DNA of 64,000 nucleotides from positions 3,472,001 to 3,536,000 of the forward strand of contig NZ_CP048812.1 of the NCBI RefSeq assembly GCF_010977575.1, given 5' to 3'. Origin of the DNA: Halomonas socia. Its GTDB lineage: Bacteria > Pseudomonadota > Gammaproteobacteria > Pseudomonadales > Halomonadaceae. The position numbers were made by a program, and so were the translations under genes. A model generated the notes under the pieces. The model did no database searches and had not been told where the DNA came from. It worked only from the letters and a program-made list of their open reading frames with translations. This document shows, piece by piece, positions 9,420 to 18,221 of the stretch. Within the stretch, counting starts at the first letter, position 1. Each line of letters starts with the position of its first letter.

Positions 9420-9448
9420 AACAAGCATTGGCTTAAGGGAACGGAATC

Positions 9449-11347
9449 ATGAGCATTTTTTCGATCGGCTTGAGCGGGCTGAACGCCGCTCAGAACGCCT
9501 TGAACACCACCAGCAACAACATCAGCAACGTCTATACGCCGGGCTATAACCGCGAGCTGACGCTGCTGGGCGAGGGCGGTGCGGCGGGTGGCGTCAAGGT
9601 CAACGACATCCAGCGCCAGTTCAACCAGTACGTGGCCGACCAGCTCAATGCGTCGACCAGCTCGTCCAGCGCGCTCAAGGCGTATCAGGGCCAGGTCAGC
9701 CAGATCGACAACCTGCTCGCCGACCGCGACGCCGGCCTGGCGCCGCTGATGCAGAACTTCTTCTCGGCCATGGAAGATCTGGCCGGGTCGCCGTCCGACC
9801 CCGCCGCCCGCCAGGGCGTGCTGGGCGCGGCCGATACCCTGAGCGCCCAGTTCCGTTCCTTCGATCGCTATCTGGAAGACATGCAGCGCGGTGTCAACGG
9901 TCAGATCAGGGACGAAGTCACCCAGATCAACAACCTCACCGACCAGATCGCCGGCTTGAACAAGGAGATCGCCTTGGCCCGTGCGCGCACCGGCGAGGCG
10001 CCCAACAGCTTGCTCAATCAGCGCGACGAGGCCATCGCCGATCTCAGCGAGCGCATGGACGTGCGCGTCGATATCCAGGACGGCAAGACCTACAATATCT
10101 CGCTGCCCAACGGCCAGCCGCTGGTATCGGGCACCAATCAGTACGACCTCGAGGCCATCGAGTCGGCCAACGACCCGCAGCGCATGGTGCTCGGCTACCG
10201 CGATGGCAACGGCAGCCTCTCCCAGCTCAATGAGGGTGCGGTGACCGGCGGTACCCTCGGCGGATTGATGACCTTCCGCGCCGAGACCCTCGACAAGACC
10301 CAGAACCAGATCGGCCAGCTGGCGGTCTCGCTGGCGGCGGGCTTCAACGAGCAGCACCGCCTGGGCCAGGACCTCAACGGCGAGCAGGGCGAGGACTTCT
10401 TCAATATCGGCCAGCCCCAGGCCTATGCCAACGAGCGTAATGGCGGTGATGTCGAGATCGACTCGACCCGCTTCGGCGATATCGACGACCTACGCGCCAC
10501 CGACTACACCGTGCGGGTGACGGATGCTGGCGATCCGCCGACTTTTGAAGTCACCCGCAAGGACAATGGCCAGACGGTCAGCGCCGACTTCGACCCTGAT
10601 GCCAACGAGCTGAGCTTCGGCGGCGTGGTCATCGGCTTTGATGACGGAGGCTTCCAGAACGGCGACCGCTTCGAGGTGCAGCCGGTGCGCCGCGCCGGGG
10701 CCGCCATGGAGACCCGGATCAACGATCTCGACAAGATCGCAGCGGCGAGCTTTGTCGAGGCGGATGGCGATATGCCGATCAGTGGGCTAAGTGCCGAGAG
10801 CGGTGCTCTGCAGAGTATCGGCGCGGAGGGATTTAACCTCACCATAGGCGCAAACGGTGCGCTGCAGTTCGACGACGAGGGTGGCGTTGATGTCATACGC
10901 AACGGTGAAGCCCTTGCGGACGGCGATGAGGTTCAGACCGGCGATGTACTGATCATTGACGGTGTCACCTTTACCCTCGGCGATATTGAGGAAGGTCAGG
11001 CCCTGACCCTCGGCGCCGCGGCGCCCGGCTCCGGCGACAACCGCAACGCCCTGGCCATGCAAGGGCTGCAGGATGTCTCGCTGGTGGGCGGTACGTCGAC
11101 TGTCAGCCAGGCCTATGGCTCGATGGTCAGCGACGTGGGTAATCGCACCAATATCGTGCAAGTCAACCTCGACGCCCAGCAGGGTCTCACCGACCAGCTC
11201 AAGGCGGTGCAGCAGTCCGAGTCCGGGGTTAACCTCGACGAAGAGGCCGCCAACCTGATTCGCTACCAGCAGTACTACCAGGCCAATGCACGGGTCATCG
11301 ACATTGGCTCGTCGCTGCTGGATACCATTCTGGGCCTGCGTGCCTGA
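9449..11347 (+). CDS. flgK: FlgK, hook-filament junction protein 1
   Basis: FlgK is the first adaptor between hook and filament and is exported with FlgN help. The product is 632 residues. The N-terminus (FSIGLSGLNAAQNALNTTSN, then NVYTPGYNRE) and the C-terminal helix (NLIRYQQYYQANARVIDIGS) are intact. The middle holds variable exposed domains, with less biased codon use around 10740-10990. It forms a unit with flgL, 21 bases downstream. Confidence 0.97.
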   Translation: MSIFSIGLSGLNAAQNALNTTSNNISNVYTPGYNRELTLLGEGGAAGGVKVNDIQRQFNQYVADQLNASTSSSSALKAYQGQVSQIDNLLADRDAGLAPLMQNFFSAMEDLAGSPSDPAARQGVLGAADTLSAQFRSFDRYLEDMQRGVNGQIRDEVTQINNLTDQIAGLNKEIALARARTGEAPNSLLNQRDEAIADLSERMDVRVDIQDGKTYNISLPNGQPLVSGTNQYDLEAIESANDPQRMVLGYRDGNGSLSQLNEGAVTGGTLGGLMTFRAETLDKTQNQIGQLAVSLAAGFNEQHRLGQDLNGEQGEDFFNIGQPQAYANERNGGDVEIDSTRFGDIDDLRATDYTVRVTDAGDPPTFEVTRKDNGQTVSADFDPDANELSFGGVVIGFDDGGFQNGDRFEVQPVRRAGAAMETRINDLDKIAAASFVEADGDMPISGLSAESGALQSIGAEGFNLTIGANGALQFDDEGGVDVIRNGEALADGDEVQTGDVLIIDGVTFTLGDIEEGQALTLGAAAPGSGDNRNALAMQGLQDVSLVGGTSTVSQAYGSMVSDVGNRTNIVQVNLDAQQGLTDQLKAVQQSESGVNLDEEAANLIRYQQYYQANARVIDIGSSLLDTILGLRA

Positions 11348-11368
11348 TTCGTTTAGGAGTTAACCGCA

Positions 11369-12586
11369 ATGCGCGTCAGCACCGTGACGATGTTCGAGCA
11401 GAGCGTCTCGAGCATGAACCGCCAGCAGAATGATTTCATGAAGATCGGCCAGCAGCTCGCCTCCGGGCGCCGCGTGGTCAATCCCTCGGACGACCCCCAG
11501 GCCGCCTCTCGGGCGGTGGGCGTCGACCAGTCCAAGGCGGTCACCCAGCAGCATATGGATGCCCGGGTCAGCGCGCGCAACTCGCTGTCTCAGGAAGAGA
11601 GCATCCTCAACAGCGTCAGCGACGCCATCGCCAGCGCCAAGACGCTGATGATCCAGGCCTCCAGTGACACCCTGAGCGATGTTGATCGCGAGTCCATCTC
11701 CAGCGAGCTGCGCGGCATCTACGAGACCGTGATCGGCCAGGCCAACGCCACCGACGGCAACGGCCGCTACCTGTTCGGCGGCTACCAGGACAACAGCCCG
11801 CCCTACGTGCGCGCTGAAGACGGCTCAGTGAACTACGTCGGCGACAACAACGTCCGCGAGCAGCGCATCGACTCCTCGCGGCTGATGCCGGTGGCTGACA
11901 ACGGCAACAAGATCTTCGCCAGCGTGCCCAGCGGCGCCAAGTACATCACCGAGATGGGCGACAACCAGGGCAGCGTGATCGTCTCTGGCCCCACGGTGGT
12001 GGACTCGTCCGATGAACACTACGGGGAGCGTTTTGAGATTACTTTCGCCGAGGACGGCGACGGCGAGATGACCTTCTCGGTAACGCGGGATGGTGATCCG
12101 GTACCAGGACTCGAGGACGAGCCGTATGTCGCCGGCGAACAGATCCGTTTCGGTGGCCTGAGCCTGACCCTGAGTGGCGAGCCGGCCGAGGGCGACAGCT
12201 TTACCCTGGGCCGTGCCACCGAGATGGAGCCCAACCTGTTCAAGACCTTCGAGAACGCCCTGGCGGTTCTCGAACAGCCCGCCGAGACGCCCCAGGAGAA
12301 GGCCGCGCTGCGCAACACCCTCAACACCTCGATGCGCGAGCTCGACAACAGCCTCGACAACGTCCTCACCGTGCGTGCTTCGGTGGGTGCGCGTCTCAAC
12401 GAGATCGACGTGGTCGACTCGGTGGGCGGCAACCGCATGCTCAACTACGAGCAGACCCTCTCCGACCTGGTCGACCTCGACTACGCCGAGGCGATCTCCG
12501 AATACAGCCTGCGCCAGGTCGGCCTCCAGGCTGCACAGAAGGCCTTTGTCGATATCCAGGGGATGTCGCTGTTCGATCGTCTCTGA
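11369..12586 (+). CDS. flgL: FlgL, hook-filament junction protein 2
   Basis: The product is 405 residues, similar to flagellin at both ends. The N-terminus is MRVSTVTMFEQSVSSMNRQQ, followed by SGRRVVNPSDDPQAASRAVG. The C-terminal helix is DYAEAISEYSLRQVGLQAAQ. The central domain (about 190-280) is acidic and variable. A TAGGAG ribosome site precedes the ATG, and a strong terminator follows the gene. Confidence 0.97.
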   Translation: MRVSTVTMFEQSVSSMNRQQNDFMKIGQQLASGRRVVNPSDDPQAASRAVGVDQSKAVTQQHMDARVSARNSLSQEESILNSVSDAIASAKTLMIQASSDTLSDVDRESISSELRGIYETVIGQANATDGNGRYLFGGYQDNSPPYVRAEDGSVNYVGDNNVREQRIDSSRLMPVADNGNKIFASVPSGAKYITEMGDNQGSVIVSGPTVVDSSDEHYGERFEITFAEDGDGEMTFSVTRDGDPVPGLEDEPYVAGEQIRFGGLSLTLSGEPAEGDSFTLGRATEMEPNLFKTFENALAVLEQPAETPQEKAALRNTLNTSMRELDNSLDNVLTVRASVGARLNEIDVVDSVGGNRMLNYEQTLSDLVDLDYAEAISEYSLRQVGLQAAQKAFVDIQGMSLFDRL

Positions 12587-12610
12587 GTGGCGTGTGTCGC
12601 ACTGCCTGCA

Positions 12611-12637
12611 CCGCTGCCTCGGCAGCGGTTTTTTTTA
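12611..12637. terminator. Rho-independent terminator after flgL
   Basis: CCGCTGCC and GGCAGCGG form an 8-bp stem with a 2-base loop, followed by a run of 8 T. The T run overlaps the TAA stop of the convergent lysR gene, so the two genes share this boundary. Confidence 0.88.
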
Positions 12638-13603
12638 TTTTGGCAGCGTGCTGAGAATGTGCTCGACGAAGCGCCGCACCTTGGCCAGTTCGCCGAGGTG
12701 TTCGGGGTAGACGAGGTAGTAGGCGCTGGCGCTGCGGAGGCGGTGAGGAGCGGCGATGGCGAGGCTCCCGCTGTCGAGCTCCTCGTCGACCGTGAAGTGC
12801 GGTACCAGCGCCACGCCGCCGCCGGCCATGGCGGTGCGTACCAGCATCGGGAAGGTCTCGAAGCGGGTGCCGTGGTAGCTGCGGTCGGTGCCGATGTACT
12901 GCTCGGCGAACCACTGGTGCCAGGCGTCGGGGCGGGTCGAGAGATGCAGCAGTGGCAGCTCTGCGAGGTCGCTGGCTGCGGCCGGCGCGCGAGCCGCCAG
13001 CAGCGCCGGAGCGGCGACGGCGACCATCTCCTCGTCGGCGAGCTTGTGGCATTCCAGGTCGGGCCAACTGCCGTGGCCGTAGAAGAACGCCACGTCGATG
13101 TTCTGCCGTTCGAGGTCGAAGTCCTCGACGCGGTCGTGGAATTCCAGGCTGATTCGCGGGTTGGCGGCCAGGAACGCCGGCAGGCGGTCGGCCAGCCAGC
13201 GCGCGCCGAAGCTCGGCAGGGTCGCGACCTTGAGCACCTCGCTGTTGCCGCTGTAGGTCATGATGGCGTGGGTCGACATCTCGATCTGCGCCAGTACCTT
13301 GCGCACGTCGCTGAGATAGATCGCCCCTTCCGGGGTCAGCACCAGGCTGCGCCGCACGCGGCGGAACAGCTTGTGCTGCAGGTGCGCCTCGAGTTGGGCG
13401 ACTTGCTTGCTCACCGCGCTCTGGGTCAGGCTCAGCGCCTCGGCGGCGCGGGTGAAGCTCTTGTGCCGCGCGGCGGCCTCGAAGCACTGCATGGCGGTGG
13501 TAGAGGGGAGATTGCGAGAAGCCAAGCGTGGCGCTCCGGGGTGCTGGCCGGCCACCCCGAGGCGTGAGCGCCGGGGTGGCCTGAGCGGGGATGACTGGCT
13601 CAT
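12635..13603 (-). CDS. LysR-family regulator next to the TRAP genes
   Basis: The product is a 322-residue LysR-type regulator of the GcvA-like group. A winged HTH lies at about residues 33-92 (CFEAAARHKSFTRAAEALSL, then TQSAVSKQVAQLE), and a LysR substrate domain fills the rest. The ATG overlaps the TRAP permease stop (ATGA), so it is probably translated with that operon. The first 28 residues are a basic, Pro/Arg-rich extension not usual for the family, and a start nearer 13520 is possible. Its ligand and targets are unknown. Control of the TRAP cluster is inferred from linkage only. Confidence 0.85.
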   Translation of the reverse strand: MSQSSPLRPPRRSRLGVAGQHPGAPRLASRNLPSTTAMQCFEAAARHKSFTRAAEALSLTQSAVSKQVAQLEAHLQHKLFRRVRRSLVLTPEGAIYLSDVRKVLAQIEMSTHAIMTYSGNSEVLKVATLPSFGARWLADRLPAFLAANPRISLEFHDRVEDFDLERQNIDVAFFYGHGSWPDLECHKLADEEMVAVAAPALLAARAPAAASDLAELPLLHLSTRPDAWHQWFAEQYIGTDRSYHGTRFETFPMLVRTAMAGGGVALVPHFTVDEELDSGSLAIAAPHRLRSASAYYLVYPEHLGELAKVRRFVEHILSTLPK

Positions 13604-15447
13604 GTGGTGGGCTTTAGTGCGCTGCTATCCGGGCGCCGTTGCTGCAGCCAGCCGATCAGGGCCATGGCGATCAGCCCGGCGCCGCTGGTCAGCAGTTCCG
13701 GTACCACCATGGCCAGGCCGGCCGCCAACATTACCAGACGCTCCCAGGGCAGGGAATCCCGCACGAAATAGCCGATCAGCGCGCTACTGACCCCCATGAT
13801 GCCAAGCAATGAGAAGAGTACCGCGCTTGCCAGCCCCAAGGGGGTCACATCGACCATCACCAGCATCGGATTGAAGATGAAGGCGTAGGGAATGATAAAG
13901 GCACCGATGGCCAGTTTGACCGCGGTAAAGCCAGTCTTCATCGGATTGGCGCGGGCGATGCCGGCACCGGCATAGGCGGCCAGGCACACCGGTGGCGTGA
14001 TATCGGCGATGATCCCGAAATAGAACACGAACAGGTGCACTGCCATAGGCGGCAGGCCGAACTCGTTGATCAGTGCCGGGGCCGCGATGGTGGCCGTCAC
14101 CACGTAGTTGGCGGTGGTCGGCAGGCCCATGCCGAGCACGATGCAGGCGACCATGGTGAATAGCAGTGCCAGGATCAGCACACCGTCGGCGAGGCTGATG
14201 ATGCCGGCGGCAAACTTTGAGCCGAGCCCGGTCATGCCCACCACCCCGGCGATGATCCCGGCGCTGGCCACTGCCACGATCACCGGCAGTGCGACCCGTG
14301 CACCCTGCTCGAAGATCAGCAGCAGCTTGCGCAGCGAGGGGCGTGTCTCCTTGCGGATCAGGCTCACCGCGAAGGCGCAGGCGATCCCCATCAGGGCGGC
14401 ACGTTGGGGGGTGAAGCCGGCGGTGATGGTTCCGACGATGACCAGCAGCGGCAGCAGCATATAGCCTTTTTCCAGCATCAGCTTGCGCTTGCTGGGCAAC
14501 TGGTCCTTGGGGATGCCGAGGATGCGGTGGCGCTTGGCCTCGAAGTGCACGCCGATGAAGATGCCGGCAAAGTAAAGCAGCGCCGGGATCAGTGCCGAAT
14601 ACATGATCTCGCGATACGACACCCCGACGTACTCGACCATGATAAAGGCGGCGGCGCCCATCAACGGCGGCATGATCTGCCCGCCGGTGGAGGCGGAAGC
14701 CTCGACGGCGCCGGCCACCTCCGGCTTGAAGCGGGCGTTCTTCATCATCGGAATGGTGAACGAGCCCGAGGCCACGGTGTTGCCGATCGAACTGCCCGAG
14801 ATCATGCCCTGGAACGAGCTGGCCATCACCGCGGCCTTGCCGGTGCCGCCGGTGAAGCGCCCGGTCACCGCGAAGGCCAGGTCGTTGAAGAAGCGGCCTA
14901 CCCCGGTGTGCATCAGCACCACGCCGAAGAACAGGAATAGGAAAATGAAGCGCGCCGAGATTTGCAGCGGCGTACCGAACACCCCGCTTTCGCGGAACCA
15001 CAGGTAGGGCGAGACCTGGCTGAAGGAGAAACCGGGGTGGGAGAGGATCTGGCTGGGAATCATGTTGCCAAACAGCGCATAGAGGATCGCACAACTGGCC
15101 ATGATCACGATGGGCATGCCGACGGTACGGCGGGTTGCCTCGAGCACGAACAGCACGCCCAGCGCGGCGATGGTCAGGTCGAAGGTCGAGTAGCCGGTGA
15201 CTCGGGCACGCAATACCTCCTCGTAGAAGAGAATCTTGTAGTAGGCGGTGAAGGTGGCGGCGAAAGCCAGCAGCACGTCGTACCACGGCACACGCTGGCG
15301 GCCGCTGCCGCGGGTGGCCGGAAACAGCAGGAAGATCATCCCCAGCGCCAGCCCCAGATGGACCGCGCCCTGCTGTTGGGAGGGCAGGGTGCCGAAGTAG
15401 CCGGTATACAGATGAAAACAGGTGAGGGTGATGCCCATCAGCGTCAC
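13600..15447 (-). CDS. Fused TRAP transporter permease (DctQM type)
   Basis: This multi-membrane-span protein (615 residues from the first in-frame GTG, at 15447) belongs to the fused 4TM-12TM TRAP permeases that work with TAXI receptors. Conserved DctM segments include GRFTGGTGKAAVMASSFQGM, ASASTGGQIMPPLMGAAAFI and VACIVLGMGLPTTANYVV. They drive ion-coupled uptake of an organic acid. The reading frame is open upstream of 15447 as far as a TAA at 15535-15537 and encodes a family-like N-terminus (LLEKYDRESNTRTELGKWGW). That segment has no start of its own. A well-placed GTG at 15542 would join it if the A9 tract were A10, so the annotated start is probably truncated. The gene lies between the TAXI receptor and lysR. 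Confidence 0.9.
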   Translation of the reverse strand: MTLMGITLTCFHLYTGYFGTLPSQQQGAVHLGLALGMIFLLFPATRGSGRQRVPWYDVLLAFAATFTAYYKILFYEEVLRARVTGYSTFDLTIAALGVLFVLEATRRTVGMPIVIMASCAILYALFGNMIPSQILSHPGFSFSQVSPYLWFRESGVFGTPLQISARFIFLFLFFGVVLMHTGVGRFFNDLAFAVTGRFTGGTGKAAVMASSFQGMISGSSIGNTVASGSFTIPMMKNARFKPEVAGAVEASASTGGQIMPPLMGAAAFIMVEYVGVSYREIMYSALIPALLYFAGIFIGVHFEAKRHRILGIPKDQLPSKRKLMLEKGYMLLPLLVIVGTITAGFTPQRAALMGIACAFAVSLIRKETRPSLRKLLLIFEQGARVALPVIVAVASAGIIAGVVGMTGLGSKFAAGIISLADGVLILALLFTMVACIVLGMGLPTTANYVVTATIAAPALINEFGLPPMAVHLFVFYFGIIADITPPVCLAAYAGAGIARANPMKTGFTAVKLAIGAFIIPYAFIFNPMLVMVDVTPLGLASAVLFSLLGIMGVSSALIGYFVRDSLPWERLVMLAAGLAMVVPELLTSGAGLIAMALIGWLQQRRPDSSALKPTT

Positions 15448-15527
15448 CAGCCAGCCCCACTTGCCTAGCTCGGTGCGCGTGTTGGACTCACGGTCGTACT
15501 TCTCTAGCAGTGATGCGTCGTCAGCGG

Positions 15528-15536
15528 TTTTTTTTT
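15528..15536 (-). other. A9 homopolymer at the TRAP permease 5' end (apparent -1)
   Basis: On the coding strand GTG GTT is followed by nine A and then CCGCTGACGACG. A GAGG ribosome site lies 6 bases before the GTG at 15542. Ten A would give MVKKKTADDASLLEKYDRES in frame with the permease, whereas nine A ends in TAG after about 12 codons. Possible causes are a sequencing indel, slipped-strand phase variation or transcriptional slippage. Confidence 0.65.
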
Positions 15537-15563
15537 AACCACGGTAGCCTCGCAGAAACAGGT

Positions 15564-15588
15564 GCTGCCGGGCGCGGTGCCCGGCAGC
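15564..15588 (-). other. Intercistronic hairpin between TAXI receptor and permease genes
   Basis: A perfect 10-bp stem (GCTGCCGGGC / GCCCGGCAGC) with a 5-base loop lies in the 62-base gap. No T run follows it in the direction of transcription. It probably stabilises the upstream receptor mRNA or attenuates the permease, rather than terminating fully. Confidence 0.6.
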
Positions 15589-15604
15589 GATCGTGAAGGA
15601 CGGA

Positions 15605-16606
15605 TCAGTCAGCGATCTCATCGAGCGATGTGATGCCCGAGCGCTCGCGGGTCACGATCTGAATCACTTCAGGGTAGATGTGGCCGATGAAGGCCGCGTT
15701 CTCGACCTGGCCACCCTCGAACTCACCGCGACCGTCCACGGCCTCGCGAGCCGGGGCGTGCACGGTCATGCCCAGGTCCATGTTGCCGTCGCGGATGCTG
15801 ACCATGTTCTCGATCGAGGCGCCGGTCTCGATGTTGGTGAAGTTGGCATCGTCCAGGTAGCGGTTCCAGATGGTCGCCATCTCGCCGCCCAGCGGGTAGT
15901 AAGTGCCACCCTGGCTGCCGGTACCGAGGATGAACTCGGACTTCTCCTCGACCTCGCCCAGCTCGGCGACCGGGTTGTCCACGGTCAGGCCCTGCTCCTC
16001 GTAGTAGCGTTTGGCACCGGGGTGGATCGGCAGGTCGTCCGAGCCATTGAGGGCATTCTCCAGGGTCATGAACGCCGACTGCGAGTGGGTGTTCTCGTCG
16101 GCATGCTCGTGCATCAGCCGAGCCAGCTCGTAGCCCAGTTCCTCGCCGATGGTATCGGTATTGCCCATCAGGATGGCGTAGGCGGTGATGGTGGTGACGT
16201 CCTCGTCGAGGAACTCGTAGCTGTCGCTGGGGATGGTGAAGCGTTGGTAGTCGCTGTTGGCCTCGATGTATTCGATGGCGTCATCGCTCAGGCTCAGCAT
16301 GCGCGCATCGCCGCTCGAGGCCTGCAGGTTCTCGATGCTACCCGACGGCAGGCCGAGGATGCCGATGGAGATATCGATGTTGCCATCCTGAACGCCGTCG
16401 AGAGCCGCGCCGAAGCCTTCCTGGTAGGTGTTGTAGCTGTCGTCGCCGATGCCGTAGGCGTCGAAGATCAACTGCGACACGCTCTGGGTGGTGCTGGCCG
16501 GCGGGCCGATGGCGATATCTGGGGTGTTAGTGCCGTCGCTGCCGCAGCCGGCCAGCAGGGCGCCTGCAGTGGCAGCCAGTGTTGCCAGGGGGAATACGCG
16601 CTTCAT
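15605..16606 (-). CDS. TAXI-family TRAP solute receptor lipoprotein, segments in permuted order
   Basis: The 333-residue protein carries a type II signal with lipobox LAGC (Cys21). Canonical TAXI receptors start with an ITIGTG..GVYYPTGG block and end with a LHPGAERYY block. Here residues 31-207 resemble the C-terminal part: IAIGPPASTTQSVSQLIFDAYGI to LPIHPGAKRYYEEQG. A linker follows (about 208-232). Residues 233-333 resemble the N-terminal part: SEFILGTGSQGGTYYPLGGE to HIYPEVIQIVTRERSGITSL. The frame is unbroken and all canonical segments appear present once, as in a circular permutation. The inferred role is binding an organic acid for the adjacent permease. The ligand is unknown. Confidence 0.88.
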   Translation of the reverse strand: MKRVFPLATLAATAGALLAGCGSDGTNTPDIAIGPPASTTQSVSQLIFDAYGIGDDSYNTYQEGFGAALDGVQDGNIDISIGILGLPSGSIENLQASSGDARMLSLSDDAIEYIEANSDYQRFTIPSDSYEFLDEDVTTITAYAILMGNTDTIGEELGYELARLMHEHADENTHSQSAFMTLENALNGSDDLPIHPGAKRYYEEQGLTVDNPVAELGEVEEKSEFILGTGSQGGTYYPLGGEMATIWNRYLDDANFTNIETGASIENMVSIRDGNMDLGMTVHAPAREAVDGRGEFEGGQVENAAFIGHIYPEVIQIVTRERSGITSLDEIAD

Positions 16607-16913
16607 GTCGTCTCCTGTTCACTTACCTGTGGTTGTTCTGTTTCCTGGCGCCTGCCGTCTTCGTGGCCGATGCGCCGAGGGTCCACTGTTGATGGGCCAT
16701 TGTTGTCATCTGTGACATATCAGGCAAAAGAAATTTAGTCTGCTTTGTATTCCATTTTTTCCTGGCAATAATCTGCAGAGCTTTTACTGAGCCTTAATGC
16801 GGGCATCACCCTGAATAAACGGAATGCATAGCACGTTTTTTTTCGTTTGAGAGCCGGGCTGGGCTCTGCTCTGATAGCAGCACTACTGGATGCAGCAGGA
16901 GGATGGATAGGGT
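16607..16913. promoter_or_regulatory. Divergent control region, TAXI/TRAP and aminotransferase
   Basis: This gap of about 300 bases separates two divergent operons and is clearly AT-richer than its flanks between 16700 and 16850. It holds a dyad TGTCA-4-TGACA at 16704-16717. On the minus strand there is a weak promoter match (TTGCCT, 17 bases, AACAAT) overlapping that dyad. I see no small gene in it. Confidence 0.45.
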
Positions 16914-18167
16914 ATGGAACTCCCCTTTGTCAGCGAGTCGCTGGGCGTGGTGCACCCCATCTGTGTGGAGCGGGGCAGCAATGCCGAGGTGTGGGACGAG
17001 CAGGGCCGGCGCTATATCGACTTCGTCGGCGGCATCGGCGTGCTCAACCTGGGGCATTGCCACCCGGTGATCGTCGAGGCCGCCGGTGCCCAACTGGCCA
17101 AGCTGACCCACTCGGCGTTCAATGCCGTGCCGCACCGCGGCTATCTCGACGTGGTCGCCGCGCTGCAGGGCTTCGTGCCGGTGAGCTACCCGCTGGGCTG
17201 CATGCTCACCAACAGCGGTGCCGAGGCCACCGAGAATGCCCTCAAGGTGGCCCGCGGCCACACTGGCCGCCAGGCGGTGATCGCCTTCGACGACGGCTTC
17301 CACGGTCGCACCCTGGCCGCGCTCAACCTCAACGGCAAGGTCGCGCCCTACAAGCGCCGGCTCGGCGCCCTGCCGGGGCCGGTCTACCACCTGCCGTTCC
17401 CCAGTGCTGACGGCAGCGTCAGCGCCGAGCAGGGCCTGGCGGCGCTGGCGCGGCTGTTCGAGGTCGAAGTGCCGGCCGATGAGGTGGCCGCCATCGTGGT
17501 CGAGCCGGTGCAGGGGGAGGGCGGTTTTCGCCTGCTCGACCGCGACTTCGCCCGGCAGCTGCGCGCCGAGTGCGACCGCCACGGCATCGTGCTGATCATC
17601 GACGAGATCCAGTCCGGCTTCGGGCGCAGCGGCGCGCGCTTCGCCTTTTCGCATCTGGGCATCGAGCCCGACCTGCTGCTGATGGGCAAGAGCATGGCCG
17701 GCGGCCTGCCGCTGGCCGCGGTGGTGGGGCGCGAGGCGATCATGAACGCCTTGCCCAAGGGCGGGCTGGGTGGCACCTACTCCGGCAACCCGGTGGCCTG
17801 CGCCGCTGCCAAGGCGGTGATGCAGCTGATGACCCCGGCGCGCTTGAGCGAGTGGAGCCAGCGCCTGGAACGGCGCCTGGTGGCTGCGCACCAGCGCTGG
17901 CAGGCCAGCGGCCGTTTTCCGATGCTCGGCGAACTGACCGGCATTGGTGCCATGCGTGGCATCGTTTTCCACGACACCGCCGCCGCCAGCGGTAGCCAGC
18001 ACTTGGTCACGCTGCTGGCCAGCGCCCGTCATCATGGCTTGCTGCTGATGCCCAGTGGGCGGCACAAGAACGTGCTGCGGCTGCTGATGCCGCTGACCAT
18101 CGAACCCGAACGGCTCGATGAAGGCCTCGCGATCCTCGAGCGTGCGCTTGAGTCGCTCGAGGCCTGA
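16914..18167 (+). CDS. Class III PLP aminotransferase, probably 2-aminoadipate transaminase
   Basis: The 417-residue fold-type I aminotransferase is of the GabT/ArgD class. It has the cofactor-binding block LTNSGAEATENALKVARGHT, the IIDEIQSGFGRSG motif (Asp230) and MGKSMAGGLP with the Schiff-base Lys259. Sequence alone does not fix the substrate. The gene 54 bases downstream encodes a 2-oxoadipate dioxygenase/decarboxylase, so 2-aminoadipate to 2-oxoadipate in lysine breakdown is the best reading. A 4-aminobutyrate or other omega-amino acid role is the main alternative. Confidence 0.85.
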   Translation: MELPFVSESLGVVHPICVERGSNAEVWDEQGRRYIDFVGGIGVLNLGHCHPVIVEAAGAQLAKLTHSAFNAVPHRGYLDVVAALQGFVPVSYPLGCMLTNSGAEATENALKVARGHTGRQAVIAFDDGFHGRTLAALNLNGKVAPYKRRLGALPGPVYHLPFPSADGSVSAEQGLAALARLFEVEVPADEVAAIVVEPVQGEGGFRLLDRDFARQLRAECDRHGIVLIIDEIQSGFGRSGARFAFSHLGIEPDLLLMGKSMAGGLPLAAVVGREAIMNALPKGGLGGTYSGNPVACAAAKAVMQLMTPARLSEWSQRLERRLVAAHQRWQASGRFPMLGELTGIGAMRGIVFHDTAAASGSQHLVTLLASARHHGLLLMPSGRHKNVLRLLMPLTIEPERLDEGLAILERALESLEA

Positions 18168-18221
18168 GTCGCCGCCCCGGATACCGCTATGCTAAGAACA
18201 GATCGGCCACAGGAGGCCCAG

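Noticed and set aside
13784..15460. A 558-codon alternative frame inside the TRAP permease
   Set aside because: It is Arg/His/Gly-rich with no membrane spans, while the chosen frame encodes clear TRAP permease helices.
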